Of a DNA stretch of 64,000 nt, positions 54,725-64,000 are shown in pieces; position 1 is the stretch's first letter; each line of letters starts with the position of its first letter. The notes below the pieces were generated by a model. The model saw only the letters and a list, made by a program, of their open reading frames with translations, was not told the DNA's origin and did not search any database. Location: positions 951,001-1,015,000 of the forward strand of contig NZ_CP086235.1 of assembly GCF_023612095.1 (NCBI RefSeq), written 5' to 3'. Source of the DNA: Cytobacillus firmus. Lineage in GTDB: Bacteria > Bacillota > Bacilli > Bacillales > Cytobacillaceae. The position numbers and the translations under genes were made by a program.

Positions 54725-54862
54725 TTAAAGATTTTCCTTTCTGCAATGGTTTAATGGATGCAGTACTCAAGTCTCTTTTTTATATATCTCCTAAATAAAG
54801 AAGGAAATCATTTATAAAAAGCGAATTGTTTGTATTTGAACAGTTCATATAGTTCAATTAAA
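54725..54862. other. Spacer between hisJ and repeat copy 3
   Basis: About 140 AT-rich bases. It must hold the hisJ promoter and start region on the minus strand; no clear promoter was picked out. Confidence 0.4.
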
Positions 54863-55075
54863 AAGGCGGTTTTCAGTTGAATATTGTATATTAATTACTG
54901 AGTTGATTGCAGCGGAAGGTGCGAGACTCCTGCGGGAGTAGCGGGACAGGTGAGACCCCGCAGACGCGGAGCGTTGAGGAGGCTCACCGCCCGCCCCGCG
55001 GAAAGCGAGCAGCCTGGAGCGGAAATCAACGGACAACATAGAAAGGCAATAACAACAATTTATACGAGTAGAGCC
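54863..55075. repeat. GC-rich palindromic dispersed repeat, copy 3
   Basis: Left arm AAGGCGGTTTTCAG..., right arm AACAACAATTTATACGAGTAGAGCC. The core is nearly identical to copy 1 (4880-5012) in the same orientation. It lies in the hisJ-ezrA divergent gap. Confidence 0.9.
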
Positions 55076-55311
55076 ATGAGAGAAACATTAAAAAAATTAT
55101 AGTTGTTTTAGTTATTTTTCGAAAATAGCATTTTACATCAGATATAAATGAAGAAATTCATAAAAAAATGAAATAAATAGTCAAAAAATGTCGTTTACAT
55201 GGTATCATAAAAGCATTGAAAATAACATGTGAAATAAAGAAACGCCTCACACTATTAAATATAAACTTTACATATACATACTGGCTCGGGAACAGAACAG
55301 GGGGCTTTAAA

Positions 55312-57000
55312 ATGGAATACATAATTGGAGCTATAGTCATTCTTTTATGCCTATATCTCACCGGATATTTTTTAAAGAAAAAACATTACAAAGAAATTGA
55401 CAGGCTGGAAACTTGGAAAATGGACATAACGGACCGCCCTGTTCTAGATGAAATGTCTAGAGTGAAAAAGCTGAATATGACGGGGCAGACAGAGGAATTA
55501 TTTGAACGCTGGAGAAATGAATGGGATGAAATAGTTACATCGCAGCTTCCGGATGTGGAAGAATTGTTATTTGATGCTGAAGAGAGCATAGATAAATACC
55601 GTTTTAAGAATTCCCAGGAAATTCAGCAGAGAATAGAAAAAAGATTAACCGAGATAGAAGAAAACATCAAAAACCTGCTTGCTGAATTGAATGAACTGGT
55701 AGGCAGTGAAGAGAAAAATAGAGCGGAAATTGAAGAATTGAAAGATATGTACCGCCAATGCAAAAAGTCTCTCCTTGCACACCGCCATACATTCGGCAAA
55801 TCTGAGAAAATTCTTGAAGAACAGCTGGATGAAGCATTCTCCAAATTTGAAGAGTTCGATGACAAAACTGAAAAGGGCAATTACCTTGAAGCTCGTGAAA
55901 CCCTTCTTGTAATTAAAGCTCTGATTGAGGATTCTCAAGCCAAAATGGAAGCTATACCAAGTTTGATGGTTGACTGTCAATCCAAGATCCCTTCCGAACT
56001 GGAAGAGTTAAGAGACGGATACAAGGAAATGCTGGAGCAGGGATATCTGCTTGATCACCTGCAGATAGATAAAGAAATTGAGAGGCTTGAAGAACAAGTA
56101 AATGTATACGCAGGCTCCATTGATCAGGCACAAATCGAAGAAGTTCAAACAGGAGTCGAAGAGATCAAAGATAATATGGAACATCTGTACGATCTGCTCG
56201 AAAAGGAAGTACATGCCAGACATTACTTAAGCCAGCAGGATGAAGCAACAAGAACCATGCTTTATAATAACCGTGATATGAACAATAAGCTAAAGACAGA
56301 GATAGCGGCTGTCCGGAATAGCTATCATGTTCCGGAAAAGGATCTTGAAATTCAAATCCACCTGGAGAAAAAAATAAACCAGCTGTTCAAAAAATTCGAA
56401 GTGCTGGAGCATAAGATTAACAGCCAAAATACTCCCCATACACTTCTGAGAGAAGAACTGGCGGAAGTCAAGGAACACATTGAGGAGATTTCAGATGAGC
56501 AGACAGCTTTTGCCGAAAAGCTTCAGGCCTTACGAAAAGACGAAATGTCTGCAAGGGAAAAAGTAAAAGAATTAAGCAAGAAAGTGGCAGAAACAATAAG
56601 GCTTATATCCAAAAATAACGTGCCTGGAGTTTCTCAGGAATATAAATATTTGATACAGGATGCGAAAGAAAGCATAGATAATGTACTGGCTAAGCTCGAT
56701 GAAAAACCATTGAACATTCCTTCGGTCCAGCAATATCTTGAAGTTGCGGTGCTGACTGTTGATAAGGCTGCTGATTCTGTCAGTGATATGATTGAGACGA
56801 TTCTTCTAGCTGAGAAGGTCATCCAATATGGCAACCGATACAGAAGCAGTTATCCATCTATTGATAATGGATTAAGGGAAGCAGAGGTCTCATTCAGAAG
56901 CTATGAATATAAAAAAGCATTGGAGCAGGCTGCCTCTTCAATTGAAGAAGTCGAGCCGGGTGCGATCAAGAGAATTGAAGAATTAATAACTGAACAATAA
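55312..57000 (+). CDS. ezrA: Septation ring formation regulator EzrA
   Basis: A 562-residue protein with one N-terminal membrane helix (about 2-20, YIIGAIVILLCLYLTGYFL) and a long series of coiled-coil, spectrin-like helices over the rest. EzrA controls FtsZ ring assembly and links it to PBP1. The length is the same as in B. subtilis. The start at 55312 follows CAGGGGGC; a longer frame to 55216 would add residues before the helix without a binding site. A terminator follows. Confidence 0.95.
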   Translation: MEYIIGAIVILLCLYLTGYFLKKKHYKEIDRLETWKMDITDRPVLDEMSRVKKLNMTGQTEELFERWRNEWDEIVTSQLPDVEELLFDAEESIDKYRFKNSQEIQQRIEKRLTEIEENIKNLLAELNELVGSEEKNRAEIEELKDMYRQCKKSLLAHRHTFGKSEKILEEQLDEAFSKFEEFDDKTEKGNYLEARETLLVIKALIEDSQAKMEAIPSLMVDCQSKIPSELEELRDGYKEMLEQGYLLDHLQIDKEIERLEEQVNVYAGSIDQAQIEEVQTGVEEIKDNMEHLYDLLEKEVHARHYLSQQDEATRTMLYNNRDMNNKLKTEIAAVRNSYHVPEKDLEIQIHLEKKINQLFKKFEVLEHKINSQNTPHTLLREELAEVKEHIEEISDEQTAFAEKLQALRKDEMSAREKVKELSKKVAETIRLISKNNVPGVSQEYKYLIQDAKESIDNVLAKLDEKPLNIPSVQQYLEVAVLTVDKAADSVSDMIETILLAEKVIQYGNRYRSSYPSIDNGLREAEVSFRSYEYKKALEQAASSIEEVEPGAIKRIEELITEQ

Positions 57001-57033
57001 AAAACAGATCCGATTATGGATCTGTTTTTTTAA
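57001..57033 (+). terminator. Terminator after ezrA
   Basis: AAAACAGATCC, loop GATTAT, GGATCTGTTTTTTT. Confidence 0.9.
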
Positions 57034-57085
57034 AGGAATCTATCCGGCTCCATGCACCGATAAGCGGGCGCATGGAGCTTCTTAA

Positions 57086-58429
57086 TTATTCGTTGCCAGC
57101 AATTGTTTTTTTCGGCTCCCCAACAGCAATTGCCAGAAAGTAGCCTATAACAGCTCCGGCAATGGCAGGCACAATCCAGCCGATACCCTCAGCAAAGAAT
57201 GGGAGGAATTGAAGTGAGTCTGTAATATAGGATACGTCCATTCCAGCTGTTTTCAAGCCATCCACAAAACTAATTAATCCTGTTGGTATTAATGCCCCAA
57301 TATATACCACTGAGTAGCCATTAAAGGCATTGTGCATAAACGATAGAAGTATCAGCACGATGGCCAGAGGATAAATGATGATCAAAATTGGCAATGAAAG
57401 TTGAATCAACTGAGTTAAACCAATGTTTGCAACCACCATACTGAACAGTGAAAGAATGATTACAATGGTTTTATAGGATATTTTTGGAAGCAATTTATGA
57501 AAGTACTGCGCACAAGCGGAAACGAGTCCGATTGAGGTTGTCAGGCACGCTACCGTTATGGCCAGCCCAAGGATAACTGCTCCCGCAGCTCCAAATAGAT
57601 AATGAGAAGCAGCAGATAGGATAGCGCCGCCATTATCGAATTCACCTATAGCATCTGTACTTGTTGCACCGATGTATGCAAGAGATAAATATACTGCCGC
57701 TAGACCGGCAGCTGCTATCAGTCCGGCAGTAATGCAAATTTTCATAAGGGAATGTTTATTTGTTACACCCATGCCCTGTATGGAGCTGATAACGATAATT
57801 CCGAATACCAGTGCTGCAATTGTATCCATTGTCAGGTAGCCTTCAATGAAGCCTTTAAAGAACGGCCCCTCTGCATATGCCCCCACTGGCGCCTGCAATT
57901 CGCCCATAGGAGTAATGATGCTTTTTATAACCAGAACAGCAAGGATAATGAGCAAGGCAGGTGTAAAAATATTGCCGATTCTATCCACTAATTTCGATGG
58001 ATTGAGAGAAAGCCAGGCTGTGATGCCAAAAAAGGCAATGGTATAAACCAATAACGAAAAAGGACTATTGGAAGCGGTTTCAGATAAGAACGGAGTAACC
58101 CCAATTTCATAAGCAACTGTCCCGGTACGCGGGATTCCAAAAAATGGTCCAATGGCTAAGTACATAATAATAGTAAAAATCATTCCGTATAAAGGGTGTA
58201 CGCGGCTTGCAATTGTTTGCAGATCCCCATTTCTGGCAATGGCAATAATACCTAGAAGCGGCAATCCAACCCCTGTAATTAAAAATCCAATAATAGCAGT
58301 CCATACACTTGTGCCGGCAGCTTGTCCCAGGAAGGGAGGGAAAATCATATTTCCTGCCCCAAAGAATAGAGCAAATAACATGAGTCCGACGGCGAGAATT
58401 TGTTTGGTTGACAGTGTTTTATTCTCCAT
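57086..58429 (-). CDS. braB: Branched-chain amino acid transporter BraB (LIVCS family)
   Basis: A 447-residue transporter with about twelve membrane helices. The start has the LIVCS signature LMLFALFFGAGNMIFPPFLGQAAG, followed by FGIPRTGTVAYEIGVTPF. It takes up leucine, isoleucine and valine with sodium or protons. AGGAGGATATAT precedes the ATG. It is convergent with ezrA, with a GCTCCATGC/GCATGGAGC hairpin between them. Confidence 0.93.
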   Translation of the reverse strand: MENKTLSTKQILAVGLMLFALFFGAGNMIFPPFLGQAAGTSVWTAIIGFLITGVGLPLLGIIAIARNGDLQTIASRVHPLYGMIFTIIMYLAIGPFFGIPRTGTVAYEIGVTPFLSETASNSPFSLLVYTIAFFGITAWLSLNPSKLVDRIGNIFTPALLIILAVLVIKSIITPMGELQAPVGAYAEGPFFKGFIEGYLTMDTIAALVFGIIVISSIQGMGVTNKHSLMKICITAGLIAAAGLAAVYLSLAYIGATSTDAIGEFDNGGAILSAASHYLFGAAGAVILGLAITVACLTTSIGLVSACAQYFHKLLPKISYKTIVIILSLFSMVVANIGLTQLIQLSLPILIIIYPLAIVLILLSFMHNAFNGYSVVYIGALIPTGLISFVDGLKTAGMDVSYITDSLQFLPFFAEGIGWIVPAIAGAVIGYFLAIAVGEPKKTIAGNE

Positions 58430-58763
58430 ATATATCCTCCTGAAAGAGTTCTATATCATAATGTTTAGAACATTTTCATATTAGCATAAGAACTAAAAAA
58501 AATGTCGAAAAAATACGAAGTCTTAATATTTAGTAATTTGTAATAGTAAATTCGAAATGTGCTTTGCTCAAATTACAATAATATCAGCCTCTCCACGTAA
58601 GATTTAATCCATTCATTGGGTTAAACTGCTCAACCTTGATTAATTTAAATTGTATAGATTTGAATATTTGAATCTAATGCTTCAATTACAATTTCCATTC
58701 TTCATTGGTTATGATAAGATTTAAAGTTGGCTAAAGGGTTATCGGAACGGAAAGGAGAAGACC
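58430..58763. other. Divergent promoter region of braB and nifZ
   Basis: About 330 AT-rich bases with no gene. It should hold both promoters. ATGATAAGAT near 58710 may be part of the nifZ promoter. No T-box was seen on either strand. Confidence 0.4.
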
Positions 58764-59909
58764 GTGATTTATTTAGATAACAGTGCAACAACTAAACCAT
58801 ATAAAGAAGCGCTTGATTCTTTTATGAAGGTTTCTTCAGAATACTTTGGGAATCCCTCTTCCCTACACGAATTTGGAGGTAAGGCAGAAAGGCTCCTCAT
58901 GCAGGCGCGTGAGCAAATTTCCCAATTGCTGAATGTTAAGAGCAATGAAGTGTTTTTCACATCCGGAGGGACAGAGAGCAATAATCTTGCTATAAAAGGA
59001 ACTGCATTAATGCATAGAAAAAGAGGGACCCATATTATCACCACCGGGCTGGAGCATGCTTCTGTAAGGGAAACTGCTGATCAGCTGAAGGAATTGGGCT
59101 ATCGAATAACCGTAATTGAACCGGATAGTATGGGTATTGTCCATGCTGAAGACATTGAAAAGGAAATTACACCTGAAACTGTTTTAGTCTCTGTTATGCA
59201 CGTAAATAATGAAATTGGTTCCATTCAGCCAATTAATGAAATAGGAGAGATGCTGAAAAAGCATGCGCGGGTCATATTTCATGTAGACAATGTTCAGGGA
59301 ATCGGCAAGGTGCCCCTAGACCTTTATCAGGCCCAGGTGGATCTGTGTACGATTTCGGCTCATAAATTTCACGGTTTGAAGGGGAATGGGGTTTTGTTCA
59401 TTCGTGATGGACTTCGTCTTTCGCCGTTGCTCTCCGGGGGCAATCAGGAATGGAAAATGAGAAGCGGCACGGAAAACATAGCTGGCATTGTAGCAATGGC
59501 AAAGGCACTAAGGCTTACGATGAATAATAAGGATAAGCACTTAAGCCGGCTTAAATCCATCAAAACCTATCTTATGGAGGAGGCGGGAAGAATTGAGGGG
59601 ATTACAGTTCATACCCCTGAAAATAATTCTGCTCCCCACATCGTCAATTTCTCCATAAAAGGATTCAAAGCGGAGGTATTTGTCCACGCTTTAGAAGAGC
59701 GCGGAATTTTTATTTCCACTACAAGTGCCTGCTCTTCGAAGAAATCTGCTGCCAGCAGTACCCTGATGGCTATGGGAATCCCTGAAAAGGATGCAAAAAG
59801 TGCAGTCCGGGTCAGTTTGTCTTATGATAATACGAAGGAAGAGGCAGAAATTTTTATACAGGCGGTTAAAGAGACCGTTAATAGGCTAAGAAAGGTTATG
59901 AAATCATGA
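58764..59909 (+). CDS. nifZ: Cysteine desulfurase NifZ (partner of ThiI)
   Basis: A 381-residue class V PLP aminotransferase-fold enzyme that takes sulfur from cysteine. The PLP lysine is K201 in SAHKFHGLKG and the catalytic cysteine is C323 in TTSACSSKKSA. It starts IYLDNSATTKPYKEAL, typical for NifS/IscS. The start is GTG at 58764 behind AAAGGAG. It overlaps thiI by four bases (ATGA). In B. subtilis NifZ is the dedicated sulfur donor for ThiI in 4-thiouridine formation. Confidence 0.93.
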   Translation: MIYLDNSATTKPYKEALDSFMKVSSEYFGNPSSLHEFGGKAERLLMQAREQISQLLNVKSNEVFFTSGGTESNNLAIKGTALMHRKRGTHIITTGLEHASVRETADQLKELGYRITVIEPDSMGIVHAEDIEKEITPETVLVSVMHVNNEIGSIQPINEIGEMLKKHARVIFHVDNVQGIGKVPLDLYQAQVDLCTISAHKFHGLKGNGVLFIRDGLRLSPLLSGGNQEWKMRSGTENIAGIVAMAKALRLTMNNKDKHLSRLKSIKTYLMEEAGRIEGITVHTPENNSAPHIVNFSIKGFKAEVFVHALEERGIFISTTSACSSKKSAASSTLMAMGIPEKDAKSAVRVSLSYDNTKEEAEIFIQAVKETVNRLRKVMKS

Positions 59910-61114
59910 TAAATTATGACCGTATACTTATACGATATGGAGAAATCTCCACAAAAGGCAGAAACCGCAATATGTTTGTCGATAAACTAAGAAGAAGCAT
60001 TTACAATGTGCTGAATGAATTTTCCGGCATCAAGATAGAATCAACAAGAGACCGAATGTACGTTGTTTTGAATGGTGCAGATGGCAGAGATGTTACTGAT
60101 CGCCTTAAAGGGATTTTTGGCATTCAGTCCTTCAGTCCTGCTGTGAAAGTCAATAAAGATATCGAAGAAATGAAAGCTGCAGCATTGGCGTTATTTTTAA
60201 AACATTTTGAAGAAGGAAAGACTTTCAAGATTACGGCTAAGAGAGCCGATAAAAGCTTCCCTTTAAATACTGACGATCTTAATCATGAATTTGGCGGACA
60301 CCTGTTGAAAAATGTGCCGAATCTACAAGTGAATGTAAAAAAACCGGATATCAATCTGCAGATTGAAGTTCGCGAAGAAGCGGCTTACTTATCATGCGAA
60401 ACCATTGAGGGAGCCGGCGGACTTCCTGCAGGCTCGAGCGGTAAAGCCATGCTTATGCTTTCCGGAGGAATTGACAGCCCGGTAGCAGGTTACTTATCCA
60501 TGAAGAGAGGATTGGAAATTGAAGCTGTCCATTTTCACAGCCCGCCTTTCACGAGTGAGCGTGCAAAGCAAAAAGTAATTGATTTAACAGAAAAACTTGC
60601 GAATATTGCTGGATCCGTTGTTCTCCATATTGTCCCATTTACAGAAATCCAGCAGCTGATCCATCAGCAGGTTCCGGCTAATTATACGATGACAACAACA
60701 AGACGATTAATGCTCCGGATCACTGATGAAATCCGTGATAAAAACGATGGCCTGGCCATTATCACCGGGGAAAGCCTTGGACAGGTAGCAAGCCAGACGC
60801 TTGAAAGCATGTTTGCCATTAACGATGTCACGACAACACCTATTCTGCGGCCGCTGATCACAATGGATAAAACGGATATCATCGACATTGCCCAAACCAT
60901 CGATACGCACGATATATCGATCAGGCCTTTTGAAGATTGCTGTACCGTTTTCGTTCCATCATCACCCAAAACAAAACCAAAACGAGACAAAGTCCGCCGC
61001 TTTGAAAGCTTTGTTGATTTCGAACCTCTAATCGCAAAAGCAGTCGAAGGCACCGAAAAGCTGGTTATCAAACCCAAATCGCGCAATGAAGACTCTTTTG
61101 GGGAATTATTTTGA
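59906..61114 (+). CDS. thiI: tRNA 4-thiouridine synthase ThiI
   Basis: A 402-residue enzyme that thiolates uridine 8 of tRNA using sulfur from NifZ. It has an N-terminal ferredoxin-like part, a THUMP RNA-binding domain (about 60-165) and a PP-loop ATPase domain with SGGIDSPVAG (186-195). There is no C-terminal rhodanese domain, as in Bacillus and unlike E. coli, so the sulfur relay uses a cysteine in the PP-loop domain (RPFEDCCTVFVP). Its start overlaps the nifZ stop. Confidence 0.95.
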   Translation: MINYDRILIRYGEISTKGRNRNMFVDKLRRSIYNVLNEFSGIKIESTRDRMYVVLNGADGRDVTDRLKGIFGIQSFSPAVKVNKDIEEMKAAALALFLKHFEEGKTFKITAKRADKSFPLNTDDLNHEFGGHLLKNVPNLQVNVKKPDINLQIEVREEAAYLSCETIEGAGGLPAGSSGKAMLMLSGGIDSPVAGYLSMKRGLEIEAVHFHSPPFTSERAKQKVIDLTEKLANIAGSVVLHIVPFTEIQQLIHQQVPANYTMTTTRRLMLRITDEIRDKNDGLAIITGESLGQVASQTLESMFAINDVTTTPILRPLITMDKTDIIDIAQTIDTHDISIRPFEDCCTVFVPSSPKTKPKRDKVRRFESFVDFEPLIAKAVEGTEKLVIKPKSRNEDSFGELF

Positions 61115-61160
61115 GATAAATACAGGCTGAAAAATAATACAACAATTACCAATTAATTTG

Positions 61161-61191
61161 TGTATATGGCCATGTGATTCTACACATTCTA
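61161..61191 (+). promoter_or_regulatory. Sigma-G promoter of the spore protein gene
   Basis: TGTATA (61161-61166), 18 bases, CATTCTA (61185-61191) fits the sigma-G pattern TGHATA-N17/18-CATWHTA exactly. Confidence 0.88.
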
Positions 61192-61215
61192 TACTCACAA
61201 GGAGGTGAAAATCAC

Positions 61216-61419
61216 ATGGCAAACAACAACAGCTCAAACCAGCTTCTAGTTCCTGGAGTACAACAAGCTCTTGACCAAATGAAGTACGAAATCGCTACTG
61301 AATTCGGTGTAAACCTTGGTGCTGAAACTACTTCTCGCGCTAACGGTTCTGTAGGTGGAGAAATCACTAAGCGTTTAGTTCAAATGGCTGAACAGCAATT
61401 AGGCGGTTTCCAAAGATAA
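61216..61419 (+). CDS. sspA: Alpha/beta-type small acid-soluble spore protein
   Basis: A 67-residue DNA-coating protein of dormant spores. The GPR protease cut region [11 protein letters not shown] and the conserved second half [18 protein letters not shown] are present, with an N-N-S-S-rich start. GGAGGTGA lies before the ATG at 61216, and a sigma-G promoter sits upstream, so expression is in the forespore. The thiI-sspA order is the same in B. subtilis; the symbol could also be another ssp paralogue. A terminator (61437-61464) follows. Confidence 0.93.
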   Translation: MANNNSSNQLLVPGVQQALDQMKYEIATEFGVNLGAETTSRANGSVGGEITKRLVQMAEQQLGGFQR

Positions 61420-61436
61420 TTAAATAATATGGCTAC

Positions 61437-61466
61437 AAGGAGCAGGAATCATTCCTGCTCCTTATT
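61437..61466 (+). terminator. Terminator after sspA
   Basis: AAGGAGCAGGA, loop ATCAT, TCCTGCTCCTTATTTAT. Confidence 0.88.
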
Positions 61467-61590
61467 TATGTGCAAAAAACTTTTTAAATAATAAATAATT
61501 TTAAATTTTATAATAATTTAGTATAATAATTCTATAGAACAAGCATCCAAGTTCTTGCAGCAGCAAATGAAATGGTCAGGGGGAGATTTG

Positions 61591-63179
61591 ATGAAACGCG
61601 AAGACTTAATCGCACCGGAAAAGTACAACCTCGTATCAGAAATGGAGCGGTTTGCCGGGGATAAGGACAAACTTGCAATTAAGTGGGAAAACGAGCATGG
61701 AGAAAAAAAGAGATTACATACAGTGACCTGATTCACAATGCGAACAGAATTGGAAACGTTTTCTTAGAAAATGGTTTGAATAAAGGGGATGTTATTCTTA
61801 TCATTGTTCCAAGACTGATAGAAGCGTATCAGGTTTACATTGCATCACTAAAAGCGGGAATTGTTGTTATACCAAGTTCTGAAATGCTTCGTTCGAAAGA
61901 TCTGCAATACCGCATTAATCATGGTGATGTTAAAGCGATCGTAAGTTATTATCCTTATGTTGACCAATTTAAAGGTATTAAGGAAGCAGAAGCCCTGCCG
62001 AAATTTGTGATAGGCGGGAACGCAGATGGATGGATTGGTCTGGACGAGGAAATGAAAGAGGCTTCACCGGAACTATCATTGGCTGATACCTCCAGGGATG
62101 ACATGGCATTCCTTTCCTATACATCAGGAACAACAGGAAATCCTAAAGGCGTCGTACATACACATGGCTGGGCATTTGCTCACCTAAAAACAGCAGCACC
62201 TAACTGGTTATGCATTAACGAAGGTGATACAGTATGGGCAACGGCAGGTCCCGGCTGGCAAAAGTGGATTTGGAGCCCGTTCCTTTCCGTTCTGGGTTCT
62301 GGTGCCACGGGAGTTGTCTACAATGGAAAGTTTGAACCGAAAAAATATTTGCAGCTATTAGAGGATAATCAGGTTAATGTCCTTTGCTGCACGCCGACTG
62401 AATACAGGCTGATGGCAAAGGCTGACAATATTCATGAATACAAGCTTCCGGCCCTTCATAGTGCTGTTTCGGCGGGTGAACCGCTAAACCGGGAAGTGAT
62501 TGATACATTTAAAAAGCATTTTAACGTAAATGTCCGTGATGGGTATGGACAGACTGAAAATACCCTGCTTGTCGGCATTACAAAGGATATGGAGCTAAAA
62601 GCAGGCTCAATGGGAAAACCGACTCCAGGCAACAGAGTCGAAATAGTAAATGAACACGGTGAAGTATGTGCTGTAGGTGAGACAGGAGATATTGCTGTCC
62701 ATGTAGAAACTCCTGCACTCTTTAAAAATTATTATAAAGACCCGGAAAGAACTGCTATGCAATTCCGGGGTGATTACTATATTACCGGAGATAAGGCAAA
62801 GAAGGATGAAGATGGCTATTTCTGGTTTGAAGGCCGCGGTGATGATATTATTATCAGCTCTGGCTATACGATTGGACCATTCGAGGTGGAAGACGCACTC
62901 GTAAAGCACCCATATGTAGCCGAATGTGCAGTTGTAGGAAGTCCTGATGAAGTGCGCGGATCGATCGTTAAAGCATTTGTTGTTTTAAGGGAGGGTGTCG
63001 ATCAGAATAACCCTAACCTTGTTTCAGAGCTCCAGGAGCATGTAAAAGACCTGACAGCTCCTTATAAATATCCTCGGAAAATTGAATTTTTATCTGAGCT
63101 GCCAAAAACGACGTCAGGAAAAATAATGCGTGTGGAATTGCGGAAAAAAGAAGCGGAAACTGCTTCAGCTCAAAACTGA
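61591..63179 (+). CDS. ytcI: Acyl-CoA synthetase YtcI, frame broken by one missing base
   Basis: A 529-residue AMP-forming acyl-CoA ligase. The ATP loop is SYTSGTTGNPKGVV, the core motif ATAGPGWQKWIW, the hinge GRGDDIIISSGYTIGPFEVE and the C-terminal lysine is in KTTSGKIMR. It probably uses short- or medium-chain acids; the exact acid is unknown. The frame breaks in the seven-A run at 61703-61709; an eighth A restores HGEKKEITYSDLIHNANR. GGGGGAG lies before the ATG at 61591. A terminator follows at 63189-63219. Confidence 0.9.
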
Positions 63180-63188
63180 ATGCTTTGA

Positions 63189-63219
63189 AAAATACAGGCG
63201 GATTTCCGCCTGTATTTTT
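63189..63219 (+). terminator. Terminator after ytcI
   Basis: AATACAGGCGG, loop ATTT, CCGCCTGTATTTTTG. Confidence 0.9.
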
Positions 63220-63270
63220 GTTATACTATGGTAAATGTGAACTTTTACTTATTAAAGGAGAAAAGATTAT

Positions 63271-64000
63271 ATGGGAACGCTATGGCACGGGGGGCCGATA
63301 TATACCCTTCAGCAGGAAGGCCATCAGATAGAGGCCGTTTTTACAGTAGGCAGCCAAATTATTGAAATTGGCGCCTTGGGAGATTTAAGGGATAAGTATA
63401 AAGAAGAGATTCAAAAGGAGATTGATCTGGAGGGGAGCACCATGCTTCCGGGATTTGTGGATAGCCATATGCACCTCATCGGGCATGGCGAAAGGCTGAT
63501 AAGACTCGATTTGTCTGAGCACACGTCAAAGCAGGAAGTTCTTCTTGCTGTTAAGCAATTTTCAGAGACAATAGATGAGGGAGAATGGGTCATTGGGGAA
63601 GGCTGGAATGAGAATTTATGGGACCAGCCGGAGCCAATATATGCTTCTGAGCTGGACCAATATGTCCCCAATCACCCTGTCATCCTGAAACGTGTGTGCA
63701 GACATGCTCTTGCAGTCAATTCTCTTGGATTATCTAAAGCAAATATTACTGAAGATACTGAATGTCCTCCAGGAGGAGTAATTGAGAAAGATGAACTTGG
63801 AAAACTAAATGGACTTTTGAAGGATCAGGCCCAAGAGCTATTGTACAAGGTGATGCCTGCTGTCTCAGAAGGCTATTTAAGGAAGGCGCTTCACGCTGCC
63901 ATTAATGACGCCTATAAGCTTGGATTGACAGGAGGGCATACGGAGGACCTTAATTATTATGGAGGGTTCACCCAGACCTATCAGGCCTTCAGGCAGGTAA
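63271..64000 (+). CDS. ytcJ: Amidohydrolase family protein YtcJ (partial, runs off the window)
   Basis: The first 243 codons of a metal-dependent amidohydrolase; the frame is open to the last base. After a small beta domain (MGTLWHGGPIYTLQQEG) comes the metal motif LPGFVDSHMHLIGHGERL near 60-75, typical of the amidohydrolase-3 (YtcJ) group. The segments GEWVIGEGWNENLWDQPEP and VCRHALAVNSLGL are also family-like. AAAGGAG lies ten bases before the ATG. The substrate is unknown. Position after ytcI agrees with B. subtilis. Confidence 0.88.
   Translation, partial: MGTLWHGGPIYTLQQEGHQIEAVFTVGSQIIEIGALGDLRDKYKEEIQKEIDLEGSTMLPGFVDSHMHLIGHGERLIRLDLSEHTSKQEVLLAVKQFSETIDEGEWVIGEGWNENLWDQPEPIYASELDQYVPNHPVILKRVCRHALAVNSLGLSKANITEDTECPPGGVIEKDELGKLNGLLKDQAQELLYKVMPAVSEGYLRKALHAAINDAYKLGLTGGHTEDLNYYGGFTQTYQAFRQV

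Noticed and set aside
58430..58763. T-box or CodY site before braB
   Set aside because: No T-box sequence or clear CodY motif could be found on either strand.

Overview
This window is a chromosomal segment of an endospore-forming Bacillaceae bacterium related to Bacillus, Cytobacillus or Mesobacillus. The DNA is AT-rich, genes have strong AGGAGG-type ribosome binding sites, there is an alpha/beta-type spore protein behind a sigma-G promoter, and CcpA, bacillithiol-related BrxC, EzrA, SftA and RefZ genes are present. From memory, the gene order follows the B. subtilis block ythP-ythQ-ytjP-ytkP-ytlPQR-amyX-ytmP-ytzH-trmB-ytnP-ytoP-ytpPQ-sftA-murC-ytxGHJ-aroA-ccpA-motPS-acuCBA-acsA-tyrS-rpsD-dgcP-refZ-hisJ-ezrA-braB-nifZ-thiI-sspA-ytcI-ytcJ. 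Extra genes are inserted into this backbone: dat, a DUF84 NTPase, a lipoprotein, a PTS IIC-like permease, a nicotinate phosphoribosyltransferase-like gene, an M29 aminopeptidase, a large FtsA-like protein, a class A PBP and a methionine gamma-lyase-like gene.

Layout. 0-12.7 kb: ABC exporter, peptidase and amino-acid enzymes, 2H phosphoesterase, lipid kinase, pullulanase, aminoglycoside-phosphotransferase-like YtmP and a tRNA methyltransferase. 12.7-19.2 kb: an IS1182-type and an IS3-type insertion sequence flank ytnP, ytzB, ytoP and the DUF84 gene. 19.2-26 kb: ytoQ, lipoprotein, permease, thioredoxin, ytpQ and the DNA translocase SftA. 26-36.6 kb: NAD salvage, murC, the general-stress operon ytxG-ytxH-brxC with well-matched sigma-H and sigma-B promoters, the FtsA-like gene, aroA and ccpA. 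36.8-43.2 kb: the MotPS stator and acetyl-CoA synthetase with its AcuABC control genes. 43-53 kb: PBP, T-box-controlled tyrS, rpsD with leader, diguanylate cyclase dgcP, methionine gamma-lyase and free-methionine sulfoxide reductase. 53-64 kb: refZ, hisJ, ezrA, braB, the nifZ-thiI pair, sspA, ytcI and the start of ytcJ.

Two things stand out. First, seven genes (amyX, ytmP, sftA, tyrS, dgcP, the methionine gamma-lyase, ytcI) each lack one base. For six of them the break lies at or beside a homopolymer run, and in the seventh (ytmP) it could only be placed within a short interval. They are listed here as whole genes because the pattern looks like sequencing error. Second, the intergenic spaces carry several dispersed repeat families: a GC-rich palindromic repeat (three copies and one relic), a bcr1-like element with TTTAT flanks (two copies, one inside the acu operon), a GCGGAAGCGCC-ended family, and a hairpin module shared between families whose stem covaries between its two copies.

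No CRISPR array, prophage, rRNA, tRNA or recognisable defence island was seen. The best candidates for undescribed biology are the FtsA-like protein with C-terminal beta-grasp-like repeats, the covarying repeat module, and a short promoter-terminator unit near 10.25 kb.
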